Source of the DNA: Pogonophryne albipinna
Lineage: Eukaryota; Chordata; Actinopteri; Perciformes; Artedidraconidae
DNA length: 64,000 nucleotides
Reading direction: 5' to 3'
NCBI GenBank assembly: GCA_028583405.1
Contig: CM053244.1
Location: 620,001-684,000, forward strand
The position numbers and the translations under genes were made by a program. This document shows, in pieces, positions 23,142 through 34,751 of the stretch. Position 1 is the first letter of the stretch. Each line of letters starts with the position of its first letter. The notes beneath the pieces were generated by a model. That model was not told the origin of the DNA, did not search any database, and saw only the letters and a list, made by a program, of their open reading frames with translations.

Positions 23142-23642
23142 GCATCTTTATTGTAGCCTCAACAATCAAGTTCTAAGTAGATATGAAATAAAAACAACTA
23201 CACTCTTTTGGCAGTGTTGTGGTGCCGAGAGATGGGAGTCGGAGGCGGGGTATCAAAGGTACAAGCTAGACTTTTATTTAGCATCTGAAAACCATTGTAA
23301 ACAACTTCATTCCCGGGAAGCGAAAACCGGCGGAAACAGGAAGTCCGGTTCACTAAAATGTCCGTGCAGAACAATACCCCAACCCATAGATCCGTGGGTG
23401 AATAATGTCAATCACCACAGTGTACACATTAACAACAACTACACTATTTTGGCAATGTAACAATTAAACAAGAACTACACTCTTTTGGCAGTAACAATTA
23501 GATAAATAATAAACTGTCAGCCTGACACTGAAGACAGACAAACTATTTTCAGCAATCAATCTGTTTAGTTGACTCTGGGTGACATGTGGCGATTTAAAAA
23601 AATCGTTTTTTGGCTGTTTAGATGGTGTTGCTCCATCTGGGT

Positions 23643-24416
23643 CAGGGTTTCCGTTAGCCGGTAATTACCGGTTTTTAGCTGGTAAAATGTATTAAAAACC
23701 GGTAAATTCAAAACCTGACGGTCAAAATGTCTGGTAACAATGAGGGATGCTCCGATAGATCGGCCGCCGGTCATTATCGGCCGATATTCACTCTTAATAG
23801 TTTGATCGGTGCTCTCTATAAAGGCCGATCAGGAGAGCTGGATCTGATCGATATGGACATAAACGCGAGTGAAGTGTAACCGGACGCGAGAGAGAGATCA
23901 GATCAGCTGCTGAGTCAGACCGAGACACGCAGCTCTGCATAATCACCTGAAGCCCCGCCTCTGTTTAGCGAGCTGCAGGAGCTGCATGAGAAACTTACGG
24001 GCTGTCAGGAGAGAGAGGGAGAGAGAGAGGAAAAGAGAGGCTCCGTTTCTCCCGTGTTATTATTCAAAGTTGATGTAAACTTTTCAATAATGTACGTTAT
24101 CTACTACAAGTAGTTTGTTTGAATGTAATAATTATGTTGTTTGTTGTTTGTGGAATAATTTATTGAAAAATGAATCAGATTTTTTTTAGATCTGTTACGA
24201 TTATAAACTGAAGCAATATAAAAATGAGCCCCGTGAACTGAGTTTTAAACATCAGCATATCTGCTCATAGTCCGGTAGTTACCTGCTAACGGAAACTCTG
24301 CTACACAACTCTTATTATTATTATTGAAATATGACCGGTAAGTTTCAAATTTGTCCGGTAAAATAAATTCTGCCCGGACGTTTGACCGGCGAGAAAAAAT
24401 CCTAGCGGAAACCCTG
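23643..24416. mobile_element. hAT MITE (CAGGGTTTCCG family), long copy
   Basis: A 774-bp element with ends cagggtttccgttagccgg and complement cagggtttccgctaggatt. Exact 8-bp duplications atctgggt lie at 23635-23642 and 24417-24424. It interrupts the BED-finger exon of copy A. Copy B keeps the empty site, with a single acccagat near 34998. Confidence 0.93.
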
Positions 24417-24424
24417 ATCTGGGT

Positions 24425-24668
24425 CACTGCCGGTGGTTGAGACGGTGGGATCTTTGGCGACTAGTTTTATAGCCTCATGTACATTAGTTAGGTGCTTCAG
24501 GAGATTGGCATTACTGTTATTCGATGTGGACAATGCTTTTTGTCCTGCACACAGTTTACTTTTGACCATAATATTTTGTGCGTCCTTTATCCCCACAAAT
24601 TGAAAATAGTGGTTATATCTCCAAGTTGTAAATGCGCTGCTGCTCTTGCTGATACTTGCATCTGCCAT
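24425..24668 (-). pseudogene. BED-finger exon of hAT-type transposase (copy A, interrupted)
   Basis: It starts MADASISKSSSAFTTWRYNH and has the BED-like pattern W...F, C-x2-C (in copy B; here the first Cys region reads VKSKLCAGQ) and N..HLTNVH. Reading into 24424 runs into the MITE. The frame resumes beyond the MITE near 23634. It is the same exon as 34752-35044. Confidence 0.7.
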
Positions 24669-25903
24669 AGTGTGTGTGTGTTTGTGTTTGTGTGCTGGTG
24701 GTGAGCGTTGCCGTGTATGTGTGTGTGTGTGTTAGCAAGTGTTTGTGTGTCTGTGTATTTTACCCATAAGGCAAGACCCGCCTAACTCTGTCTCTGATTG
24801 GCTTACCCTGAAATGTTACCCCGCGTTAACCAATCATCACTCCTCTCTGGTTACTTTCACTTTTCCATGGTGCTGTGAGAGGACATCACTGTATTCGCCT
24901 GTAAACTACATCCGCAGGGAGATTCGGTTCAGTTCCATCACATAATGTAACGCAGTAACGCACCCATAATATTAGACACTAATAATACAGTAAACTATTA
25001 ACACTGTACATATTATTGTTTGCCCGTGGGATTAGGATGATCGGTAGTGAGAGCGCTGCATTTTCCTCCGGTCGGATGTGATATAAAAACAAAGCGATTA
25101 TTTTTGTTGTTGTAAACTCACGTGGATTAAACTACATGTATTAGTGCATTCATTTCAATTCGCGAACATATGATACATTAAATGATCGTGAGGATGATGA
25201 TTGAAAATCGTTTGTTTGAGCCGGGCTGCATTTCCTGATGAAAAAACATAGCGATGGTTTTGTACTTACACCTACGTGAATTAAACGACATTATTTTGTT
25301 AAATAAAAACATGGTGATGTTTAGTAAATGATTACATGTCTCTTATTTAGCACAGAATATGATCCTATCCGTGACATATGGATCTTAACAAATATCCGCT
25401 ATATCAGATACCTGTAGATCTATCAGCTGTTTATTTCACATGAGTTCCAGTGTGGCAGCTTTTCACGGCTCCCCCTGGTGGATCCATGATCCATTGCAGC
25501 TGGTTTCATTAAAATTACATTTATTTATCAAGGGGGCGTTTCAAGTCCTCGGGGGGGTTTTCCTTTTCAGCAGGGGCCCACCCCGTGCCGATCACGGACC
25601 CGCACGGGTAGGCGTCTGAAATGAAGCGCTACATCTGTAGGTGTGTATAACCCTTTCTCCTGTCTGTTACTCCCTCTTTCAGCACAAGAACCAGAGGGGG
25701 ATTCAATGGAGCCTGAATACCTGCACTGAGACCCTCACCTTGAGTCTCAACTCTCAGTGTTTTTCACCCTCACCCTGAGTCTCAACTCTCAGTGTTTTTC
25801 AAGCCTTTCCCTGTTTTTTTGTATGAAACAAAACATTAAGCTTCCCAATGGTGTGGTTTTCGTTTTGTGAAAAAGTGCAAATGCAGTGTTTGTATATAAT
25901 TAC

Positions 25904-26053
25904 CTCACATATTTTTTTGCTGTTGGTCGTGAAATTGCTCCTGCTGACTTGAGCCAGCCATTTTTTCCTCCGCTCTGTGTCAGTGGGGAAGCCGTACATT
26001 CGTACTCCTTTCTCTGAGCGATTGGAGCATCCCCAGGCAGCACAGCAAACCAT
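25904..26053 (-). CDS. P-element transposase, exon 1 (THAP zinc finger, N-terminal half)
   Basis: The exon has 50 codons from ATG at 26053 to the donor GAG/gtaatt. It starts MVCCAAWGCSNRSEKG and ends TTNSKKICE. Spacing of the C-x4-C pair, the YGFP box, the W in KKWL and the final C-E (A-H in exon 2) match the C2CH THAP DNA-binding domain. This domain binds the transposon ends in P elements and serves as a DNA-binding module in host THAP proteins. An in-frame upstream ATG at 26134 exists, but THAP domains normally begin right at the M-x-x-C, so 26053 is preferred. Confidence 0.82.
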
Positions 26054-26159
26054 GGTGGCGACTAGGAGGCAGCACAGCAAACCAGGACAACACGGAGGAA
26101 AAGGCACAGACAAACTGCATGATATGCTATTCAATGTTTATTGAATTCCATGTATTTGC

Positions 26160-26240
26160 AATGGATGTTCCTAAAACAACACATTTAACATCATCATCAT
26201 CATGCTGCTGCTGCTGCTGCTAGTCCTTTGATAGTCACCT
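26160..26240. repeat. (CAT)n/(CTG)n microsatellite
   Basis: Short runs of atc and tgc trinucleotides at about 26190-26220 inside the P element. Confidence 0.7.
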
Positions 26241-27213
26241 GTCGGTCTCCTGTCCTTTCTGAAAGCCATAAAGATGACATTAGTCATTTAGATAACTTGT
26301 GTCCTCAATTACCATGGGATTACTGAAACTACCATGAATTTAAGAAAATGGTAGAAATTAATCTAATCTGAATTTTAAAGCATTACTTTAGATCCCCTCC
26401 CTCTAAATATATCAATAAACATTAGAAAGTGATGCTCCTGACTACCATACAAGTTTAAGAAGATAATATTGGTTTTAAAGAATTCAAAGCTATAAATAAA
26501 CAGCAACAGGCTCTTTAACCAAGGCACTGTTAGCCTAACATGTAAACTAGTTGTTCACACTAATCCTAATATTATCACTTAATATTAGCAAATTCCATTT
26601 TATTTTTTAAAACATATTGATGTAAATACATACACATATCGATTTGTTGTATAAATATTGCAAATCAAAACCTTTATTCACTAATAATTACCAAAAATCG
26701 TAGTTCTATCTCCTGTTATCAATGCATTCACATTGCCCGCCATGAACTTCCGGGGAACGATCCTCGTCTACATGAACCACGTGACGATAACCGTTTTTGG
26801 ACTTCCGTTGTCGTAACTCTTCTATCTATATGGCGCTGCATAGAACTAGTAAACAAGCCTACCGCTTCCATTGTTTTCTCCACATCTTTTCCAACTGAGA
26901 CATCAGCTAGATGAGGCTGAAGTTGCTCCTCTTTCTAAAAAACTTTGAATGTTCAAAATACAAGGGACTATTGCCATGAACCACCATACTTTTAGTAAAG
27001 TATGATATTTTCAACATATTCTTTAGTTTAAGGACCGTCCTCCAAGATCGTCCTAAATACTGATACCACGAGGAATAATAAATGCAGTAAATATTGACAA
27101 AATACATATATTTTTAAAGACAGAGTGGTGAAACAAATAATGAAATTGAAACTTTAGTGTGAGAGTAGATACAAACACAACTTAAGTGAAATAGATTGCA
27201 ATACAAATCTGAC

Positions 27214-27316
27214 CTCAGTGATGTCATCCAACTTCCTCACTCTGAACACTGGAGGCACCTCACCTCGCAGGAGGGCTTTAGATGTCTCCGTCCAGTGGGC
27301 AAACATTTTACCATGA
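27214..27316 (-). CDS. Candidate internal exon of unrecognised gene
   Basis: An open stretch reading HGKMFAHWTETSKALLRG and FRVRKLDDITE, between an acceptor-like ...ttatttgag and a weak donor GAG/gtcaga. Spliced to 15875-16159 it gives LDDITE-IVQDCKK in phase 0, a plausible continuous helix. The weak donor and unknown family keep confidence low. The LINE at 27374 lies 58 bp upstream in the preceding intron. Confidence 0.35.
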
Positions 27317-28808
27317 CTCAAATAAAAAGGGTTAAACAAAGAAAAAAATAAAGGTACTGTCGGTATAACATTCAATCAATCAATCAATGTTTATTTATAT
27401 AGCCCAATATCACAAATGTTACATTTGTCTCAGTGGACTTCACAGTTTGTACAAAATATCAGTATGACAATACGACACCCTCTGTCCTTAGACCCTCACA
27501 TCGTACAAGGAAAAACTTCGGAAGAAAACCCACAGTTTTAAAGGGAAAAATGGGAGAAACCTCAGGGAGAGCAACAGAGGAGGGATCCCTCTCCCAGGAC
27601 GGACAGACGTGCAATAGATGCCGTGTGTAAATTGAAAAGATAATACATTTGCAACATAGGTAGTCCAAATGTTTGGAAATGCATGTGTGTATAATAGGAA
27701 GATGAATCCACGAGGATATCCATCCAGGACCTATGATCCAGGACCACAGCCACGACTCAAGATCCAGGGCTCGCGATGCAGGACACAGGACCGCAGGATC
27801 ATCCATGACTCCGGATCCCAGCGTATATAGACACCAAAAAGAAAGAAATGTGGGGAAGCTGGGTTAATCGGAACATGAGAGTACACAGGTATAGACAGAG
27901 AGAAGGAAGAAGTAAGATGTCCCCCGACAAACTAAGCCTATATCAGCAAAACTAGGGGCTGAATCTAATCAGCCCTAACTATAAGCTTTATCAAAAAGGA
28001 AGGTCTTAAGCGCACTCTTAAAAACGGATAGGGTGTCTGCCGCCAGAACACAAACTGGAAGTTGATTCCACAAATGTGGAGCTTGATAAGAAAAGGCTCT
28101 GGCTCCCATTGTACTTTTAGAGACTCTAGGAACAACCAACAACCCTGCATTATTGGAACGCAATGCCCTAGTAGGACAGTAGGGTATAATGAGTTCTTTA
28201 AGCTAAGATGGCGCCTGCCCATTAAGGGCTTTGTAGGCGAGAAGAAGAATTTTAAATTCTATCCTATGTTCTATAGGGAGCCAGTGTAAGGCCAGCCAGA
28301 ACAGGAGTAATGTGGTCCCTTTTCCTAACTCTGGTTAGTACACGAGCTGCAGCATTTTGAATCAGCTGAAGCGACTTGACTGACTTCTTGGTACACCCTG
28401 ATAATAAAGAGTTACAATAATCCAGCCTTGAAGTAACAAATGCATGGACTAGTTTCTCTGCATCGTTTTGAGGCAAGATATGCCTGATTTTTGCAATGTT
28501 ACGTAGATGGAAGTAGGCGGTCCTTGAAATTGATTTTATGTGGGCGTTAAAGGATAAATCCTGATCAAATATAACACCAAGATTCCTTACAGTCTCACTG
28601 GAGGCCAAATTAATGCCATCCATAGTTAGTATATCTTTAGATAATTTGTTTCGTAGATTCTTCGGGCCAAGTACAATAACTTCAGTTTTGGTCGTGTTTA
28701 ACATCAAAAAGTTTAAGGTCATCCACGTTTTTAAGTTCCTTGAGGCAGTCTTGAATTTTATTTAGATGATTAATTTCATCAGGCTTGATTGATAAATATA
28801 GTTGAGTA

Positions 28809-29678
28809 TCATCCGCATAACAATGAACAGTTTACAGAATGATTCCTTATAATATTGCCTAACGGAAGCATATATAATGTGAACAAAATAGGTCCGAGCA
28901 CTGAGCCCTGTGGCACTCCATGGCTAACTTTGGTTTGCGTGGAAGATTCATCATTGACACGTACAAACTGAGAGCGTTCAGATAGATAGGACCAAAACCA
29001 GCCTAAAGCAGTTCCCTGTATGCCAACTAAGTGCTCTAGTCTTTGCAATAAGATATCATGGTCGATAGTATCAAATGCAGCACTGAGATCGAGCAAAACA
29101 AGAATAGAGACAAGTCCCTTGTCAGAGGCTATTAGAATGTCATTTGTGACTTTAACCAGAGCTGTTTCTGTGCTATGATGTGTTCTAAAGCCAGACTGAA
29201 AATCTTCAAATAAATCATTGTTTTTTAAGTAATCACACAACTGTTTTGCGACTGCTTTCTCAAGAATTTTTGAGAGGAACGGAAGATTAGAAATAGGTCT
29301 ATAGTTGGCTAAAACCTCTGGATCGAGGTTGTGCTTTTTAAGAAGCGGTTTTATCACTGCTACTTTGAATGATTGTGGAACATAGCCTGATAATAAAGAC
29401 ATATTCATAATATTTAATAAAGAAGTGCTAATTAATGGGAAAACTTCCTTCAACAGCTTAGTTGGAATTGGGTCTAACATACACGTTGATGGTTTAGAAG
29501 AGAGAATCATTGAATTTAATTGTTCAAGGTTTATGGCTGAAAAGCATTCTAGTTTACTATCTAGTGTAATATTAGAACTTACGTTTCCGGGAGCTGTTGA
29601 TAACACTATACTGGTCAAAGGCAAGAGGTCATTAATTTTGTTTCTAATAGTAACAATTTTATCGTTAAAAAAGCACAT
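28809..29678 (-). pseudogene. LINE reverse transcriptase, N-terminal part
   Basis: RT blocks are readable: [57 protein letters not shown] (catalytic Asp) and [19 protein letters not shown]. The frame breaks just before the YADD box ([11 protein letters not shown]); in the inserted copy the same place reads [13 protein letters not shown] second frame continues at 28264-28722. A 1-2 base indel, not a large deletion, inactivates it. Confidence 0.85.
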
Positions 29679-30339
29679 AAAATCATTACTACTGAGTGCT
29701 ATGGGAATAGAAGGCTCAATCGAGCTGTGGCTCTCTGTCAGCCTGGCTACAGTGCTGAAAAGAAATCTTGCATTATTCTTATTCTCATCTATTAATGAAG
29801 AGTAGTAGGCTGCTCTCGCTTTACGCAGTGCTTTCTTATATTCATTGAGAGTAATATGCCAAATTAAACGAGATTCTTCAAGTTTAGTGGAACGCCATAT
29901 CCTTTCAAGTTGTCTCGACTTTTGTTATATTTTGCGGGTTTCAGCATTATGCCATGGAGCTAATCTATGTTGTTTTATTTTCTTCTTTTTCAAAGGAGCA
30001 ACAGAGTCTAATTTTATTCGCAGCACATCAGTAGCACTATCAACAACATGATCAATTTGTGGTGGTGTACATTTTGTATAAGTTTCCTCCCCTACATGCA
30101 GACATGCTATCGAGTTAAGTATTGGTGGAATCTCTTCCTTAAATTTGGCTATAGCACTAACAGATAGGTTTCTGCTGCAGGAGCTTTTGACTAATGCTTT
30201 GTAGTCTAGTAACAGTACTTCAAAAGTTACTAAGAAATGGTCGGATAAAGCAGGATTATACGGTTCGACTAATAGTTACTCAATTTCAATACCATAAGTC
30301 AGAACAAGGTCGAGAGTGTGATTATAGCAGTGGGTTGGT

Positions 30340-30783
30340 TTATTTACACTCTGACAAAAAACCAACAGAATCTAATATAGAGTTAAATGCAACAGTAAGA
30401 CTATTTTTATCATCGTCAACATGAATATTAAAGTCACCTACGATAATTACTTTATCTGTTTTAAGAACCAAAGTTGATAAAAACTCAGAGAATTCTGATA
30501 AGAATTCTGAATAAGGACCTGGTGCACGGTACACTGTAACAAATAAGATTGGCTGCAAAGTTTTCCAGGTCGGATGCGTAAGACTAAAAACGAGACTTTC
30601 AAAGGAGGTATAATTTAATTTTAGTATTGATAAGTAAACTTGAGTCAAAGATTGCTGCAACTCCACCTCCTCGGCCCACGCCTCAATATGAGTATTGATA
30701 TGGCTGGGTGGAGTGGCCTCATTTATGCTGACATATTCTTCATGTCTCAACCAAGTTTCAGTGAGACAGCATATATCAATCAA
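30340..30783 (-). pseudogene. LINE apurinic-type endonuclease fragment
   Basis: IDICCLTETWLRHEEY, VYRAPGPYSEFLSEF and VGDFNIHVDD are the E, Y/R and D-x-N boxes of an APE-like endonuclease. The reading begins exactly where the inserted LINE copy ends. The missing upstream residues ([20 protein letters not shown]) are at 32790-32870, on the other side of the insertion. Confidence 0.8.
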
Positions 30784-32790
30784 TCAATCAATCAATGTTT
30801 ATTTATATAGCCCAATATCACAAATGTTACATTTGTCTCAGTGGACTTCACAGTTTGTACAAAATATCAGTATGACAATACGACACCCTCTGTCCTTAGA
30901 CCCTCACATCGTACAAGGAAAAACTTCCGGAGAAAACCCACAGTTTTAAAGGGAAAAATGGGAGAAACCTCAGGGAGAGCAACAGAGGAGGGATCCCCCT
31001 CCCAGGACGGACAGACGTGCAATAGATGCCGTGTGTAAATTGAAAAGATAATACATTTGCAACATAGGTAGTCCAAATGTTTGGAAATGCATGTGTGTAT
31101 AATAGGAAGATGAATCCACGAGGATATCCATCCAGGACCTATGATCCAGGACCACAGCCACGACTCAAGATCCAGGGCTCGCGATGCAGGACACAGGACC
31201 GCAGGATCATCCATGACTCCGGATCCCAGCGTATATAGACACCAAAAAGAAAGAAATGTGGGGAAGCTGGGTTAATCGGAACATGAGAGTACACAGGTAT
31301 AGACAGAGAGAAGGAAGAAGTAAGATGTCCCCCGACAAACTAAGCCTATATCAGCAAAACTAGGGGCTGAATCTAATCAGCCCTAACTATAAGCTTTATC
31401 AAAAAGGAAGGTCTTAAGCGCACTCTTAAAAACGGATAGGGTGTCTGCCGCCAGAACACAAACTGGAAGCTGATTCCACAAATGTGGAGCTTGATAAGAA
31501 AAGGCTCTGGCTCCCATTGTACTTTTAGAGACTCTAGGAACAACCAACAACCCTGCATTATTGGAACGCAATGCCCTAGTAGGACAGTAGGGTATAATGA
31601 GTTCTTTAAGCTAAGATGGCACCTGCCCATTAAGGGCTTTGTAGGCGAGAAGAAGAATTTTAAATTCTATCCTATGTTCTATAGGGAGCCAGTGTAAGCC
31701 AGCCAGAACAGGAGTAATGTGGTCCCTTTTCCTAACTCTGGTTAGTACACGAGCTGCAGCATTTTGAATCAGCTGAAGCGACTTGACTGACTTCTTGGTA
31801 CACCCTGATAATAAAGAGTTACAATAATCCAGCCTTGAAGTAACAAATGCATGGACTAGTTTCTCTGCATCGTTTTGAGGCAAGATATGCCTGATTTTTG
31901 CAATGTTACGTAGATGGAAGTAGGCGGTCCTTGAAATTGATTTTATGTGGGCGTTAAAGGATAAATCCTGATCAAATATAACACCAAGATTCCTTACAGT
32001 CTCACTGGAGGCCAAATTAATGCCATCCATAGTTAGTATATCTTTAGATAATTTGTTTCGTAGATTCTTCGGGCCAAGTACAATAACTTCAGTTTTGGTC
32101 GTGTTTAACATCAAAAAGTTTAAGGTCATCCACGTTTTTAAGTTCTTGAGGCAGTCTTGAATTTTATTTAGATGATTAATTTCATCAGGCTTGATTGATA
32201 AATATAGTTGAGTATCATCCGCATAACAATGAAAATTTACAGAATGATTCCTTATAATATTGCCTAACGGAAGCATATATAATGTGAACAAAATAGGTCC
32301 GAGCACTGAGCCCTGTGGCACTCCATGGCTAACTTTGGTTTGCGTGGAAGATTCATCATTGACACGTACAAACTGAGAGCGTTCAGATAGATAGGACCAA
32401 AACCAGCCTAAAGCAGTTCCCTGTATGCCAACTAAGTGCTCTAGTCTTTGCAATAAGATATCATGATCGATAGTATCAAATGCAGCACTGAGATCGAGCA
32501 AAACAAGAATAGAGACAAGTCCCTTGTCAGAGGCTATTAGAATGTCATTTGTGACTTTAACCAGAGCTGTTTCTGTGCTATGATGTGTTCTAAAGCCAGA
32601 CTGAAAATCTTCAAATAAATCATTGTTTTTTAAGTAATCACACAACTGTTTTGTAATAGATGCCGTGTGTAAATTGAAAAGATAATACATTTGCAACATA
32701 GGTAGTCCAAATGTTTGGAAATGCATGTGTGTATAATAGGAAGGTGAATCCACGAGGATATCCATCCAGGACCTATGATCCATGACCACC
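30777..32790 (-). mobile_element. Second, 5'-truncated LINE copy inserted in the first
   Basis: The 3' end with an (ATTG)n tail is at 30777-30796. It is almost identical to 27374-29235 of the host LINE up to about 32652. It is then abruptly joined to about 133 bp of LINE 3' UTR sequence (32653-32785) in the same orientation. The insertion lies inside the endonuclease codons, where host sequence ending TATAATATTGAT resumes as ATTGATATATGC; the ATTGAT overlap matches the tail repeat. Confidence 0.78.
31611..32649 (-). pseudogene. LINE reverse transcriptase C-terminal half (open frame)
   Basis: The frame is continuous through [49 protein letters not shown], the thumb region and a C-terminal [20 protein letters not shown] segment. 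It lacks the endonuclease and the first RT blocks, so it is dead on arrival by 5' truncation but not otherwise damaged, implying a young insertion. The extra N-terminal residues ([14 protein letters not shown]...) come from the joined 3' UTR segment. Confidence 0.8.
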
Positions 32791-33093
32791 ATCAATATTA
32801 TAATCTGATATTAAATCATTTACCAATATTGCTTTAGATGCTAGAGATCTTATGTTTAAGAGACCACATTTAATCTTCCTGTTTTGTTGCACTGTAGTAG
32901 TTGTTACATTTACTAGGTTATTATGTATGACACCTCTATTAGGTTTTACCTTAAATTGTCCTTGGGCAGACACACACACCGCTAATATTGGGTATTTTAT
33001 TGGGTTCGGGATTCCTATGGATGACTGCCTAGGAGAGAGCGCAGAGAAGCGTGTAAGACTGTGACTCTGCCTCCTGGTCTCAACTCCCATTTG

Positions 33094-33782
33094 TCATGGA
33101 TTAAGTCCACAAAGCCCTGAAATGTTTGCCGAAATGAGATTTGCACCTTCCAAAGTAGGATGAATGCCGTCTCTCTTAATCAGACCAGGTTTTCCCCAGA
33201 AGGCTGTCCAATTATTTACGAAGCCCACATTGTTTGCTGGGCACCACCAAGACAACCAGCGCTGAAATGATGACATGCGGCTATACATGTCATCATTGAT
33301 CAGATTGGGGAGGGGACCAGAGAAGATTACGGTGTCCGACATTGTTTTAGCATAACTACACACCGACTCCACATTAAGTTTGGTGCATTCTGATTGGCGT
33401 AAACGAACATCATTACCACCGACGTGAATAACAATCCTACTGTATTTACGTTTATTTTTAGCCAGCAGTTTAAGATGTGCCTCAACGTCGCCCGCTCTGG
33501 CCCCCGAAATGCATGTGACTGTGGAGGCTTCGGTCTCTAAATTCACGTGTCTCATAATAGAGCTACCAATAACCAGAGTTGGCTTCTCAGCGGGTGTCTC
33601 GCTGAGTGGGGAATATCTGTTAGATAAGTGAACGGGTTGGTGGGGACCTGCGGGTTTCGCGTTATGCCCCTTCTGAACAGTCACCCAGTCTCCCTGCTGC
33701 TCGGGAGTTGCCGGGGGACGGCTAATAGGAGCTACCTTTTGCCGGTCCGCACCGGCTAACATGGGCTTTACTGTAGCTGAGA
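33094..33782 (-). pseudogene. LINE ORF1 with SGNH/GDSL esterase-like domain
   Basis: On the minus strand this reads SATVKPMLAGADRQKVAP, then a Pro-rich linker, then LVIGSSIMRHVN (block I Ser), VIHVGGNDVRLRQSE (GND block) and DGIHPTLEGANLIS (D-x-x-H block). These are the hallmarks of an SGNH hydrolase fold seen in ORF1 of some CR1/L2 LINEs. The N-terminal zinc/coiled-coil part is at 38552-38718, beyond composite copy B. An apparent start MKRYICI near 33801 is created by the end of copy B. Confidence 0.82.
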
Positions 33783-34751
33783 TACAGATGTAGCGCTTCA
33801 TTTCAGACGCCTACCCGTGCGGGTCCGTGATCGGCACGGGGTGGGCCCCTGCTGAAAAGGAAAACCCCCCCGCAGGACTTGAAACGCCCCCTTGATAAAT
33901 AAATGTAATTTTAATGAAACCAGCTGCAATGGATCATGGATCCACCAGGGGGAGCCGTGAAAAGCTGCCACACTGGAACTCATGTCAAATAAACAGCTGA
34001 TAGATCTACAGGTATCTGATATAGCGGATATTTGTTAAGATCCATATGTCACGGATAGGATCATATTCTGTGTAAATAAGAGACATGTAATCATTTACAA
34101 AACATCACCATGTTTTTATTTAACAAAATAATGTTGTTTAATTCACGTAGGTGTAAGTACAAAACCTTCGCTATGTTTTTTCATCAGGAAATGCAGCCCG
34201 GCTCAAACAAACGATTTTCAATCATCATCCTTCCTCACGATCATTTAATGTATCATATGTTCGTGAATTGAAATGAATGCACTAATACATGTAGTTTAAT
34301 CCACGTGAGTTTACAACAACAAAAATAATCGCTTTGTTTTTATATCACATCCGACCGGAGGAAAATGCAGCGCTCTCACTACCGATCATCCTAATCCCAC
34401 GGGCAAACAATAATATGTACAGTGTTAATAGTTTACTGTATTATTAGTGTCTAATATTATGGGTGCGTTACTGCGTTACATTATGTGATGGAACTGAACC
34501 GAATCTCCCTGCGGATGTAGTTTACAGGCGAATACAGCGATGTCCTCTCACAGCACCATGGAAAAGTGAAAGTAACCAGAGAGGAGTGATGATTGGTTAA
34601 CGCGGGGTAACATTTCAAGGTAAGCCAATCAGAGACAGAGTTGGGCGGGTCTTGCCTTATGGGTAAAATACACAGACACACAAACACTTGCTAACACACA
34701 CACACACATACACGGCAACGCTCACCACCAGCACACAAACACACACACACT

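Larger units (their letters stand above)
19611..25637 (-). mobile_element. Composite TA-duplication element, copy A
   Basis: It is bounded by inverted ends cagatgtagcact (19611) and its complement with one change (ending 25637). TA lies at 19609-19610 and 25638-25639. It is present as inverted copy B at 33785-38549, where an empty site can be reconstructed. The 6027 bp contain a piggyBac remnant, an hAT MITE of the CAGTGTTAATTTCGTC type, LINE-like tails and a BED-finger exon. Only copy A has the hAT MITE at 23643-24416 and an extra segment of about 617 bp (22720-23337). Superfamily not assigned. Confidence 0.78.
16287..26838 (-). mobile_element. P-element / THAP9-type DNA transposon with nested composite element
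   Basis: The element has inverted termini (cagcgccatatag at 16287 and its complement ending at 26838), with similarity continuing inward through an agagttacg stretch. Exact 8-bp duplications catagaac lie at 16279-16286 and 26839-26846. Eight-base duplications starting at a CA end, a THAP-domain exon and a P-type C-terminal domain together identify the P superfamily. It spans 10.55 kb, but 6.03 kb is composite element copy A in intron 1; the native element would be about 4.5 kb. Transposase exons run on the minus strand. Confidence 0.88.

Noticed and set aside
25440..25640. Start of a cellular gene reading MKRYIC
   Set aside because: The ATG lies in the terminal repeat of composite element copy A and stops after a few codons.
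32773..33090. A separate small gene reading KCGLLNIRSLASKAILV
   Set aside because: It is the endonuclease start of the interrupted LINE, which stops where the second LINE copy is inserted.
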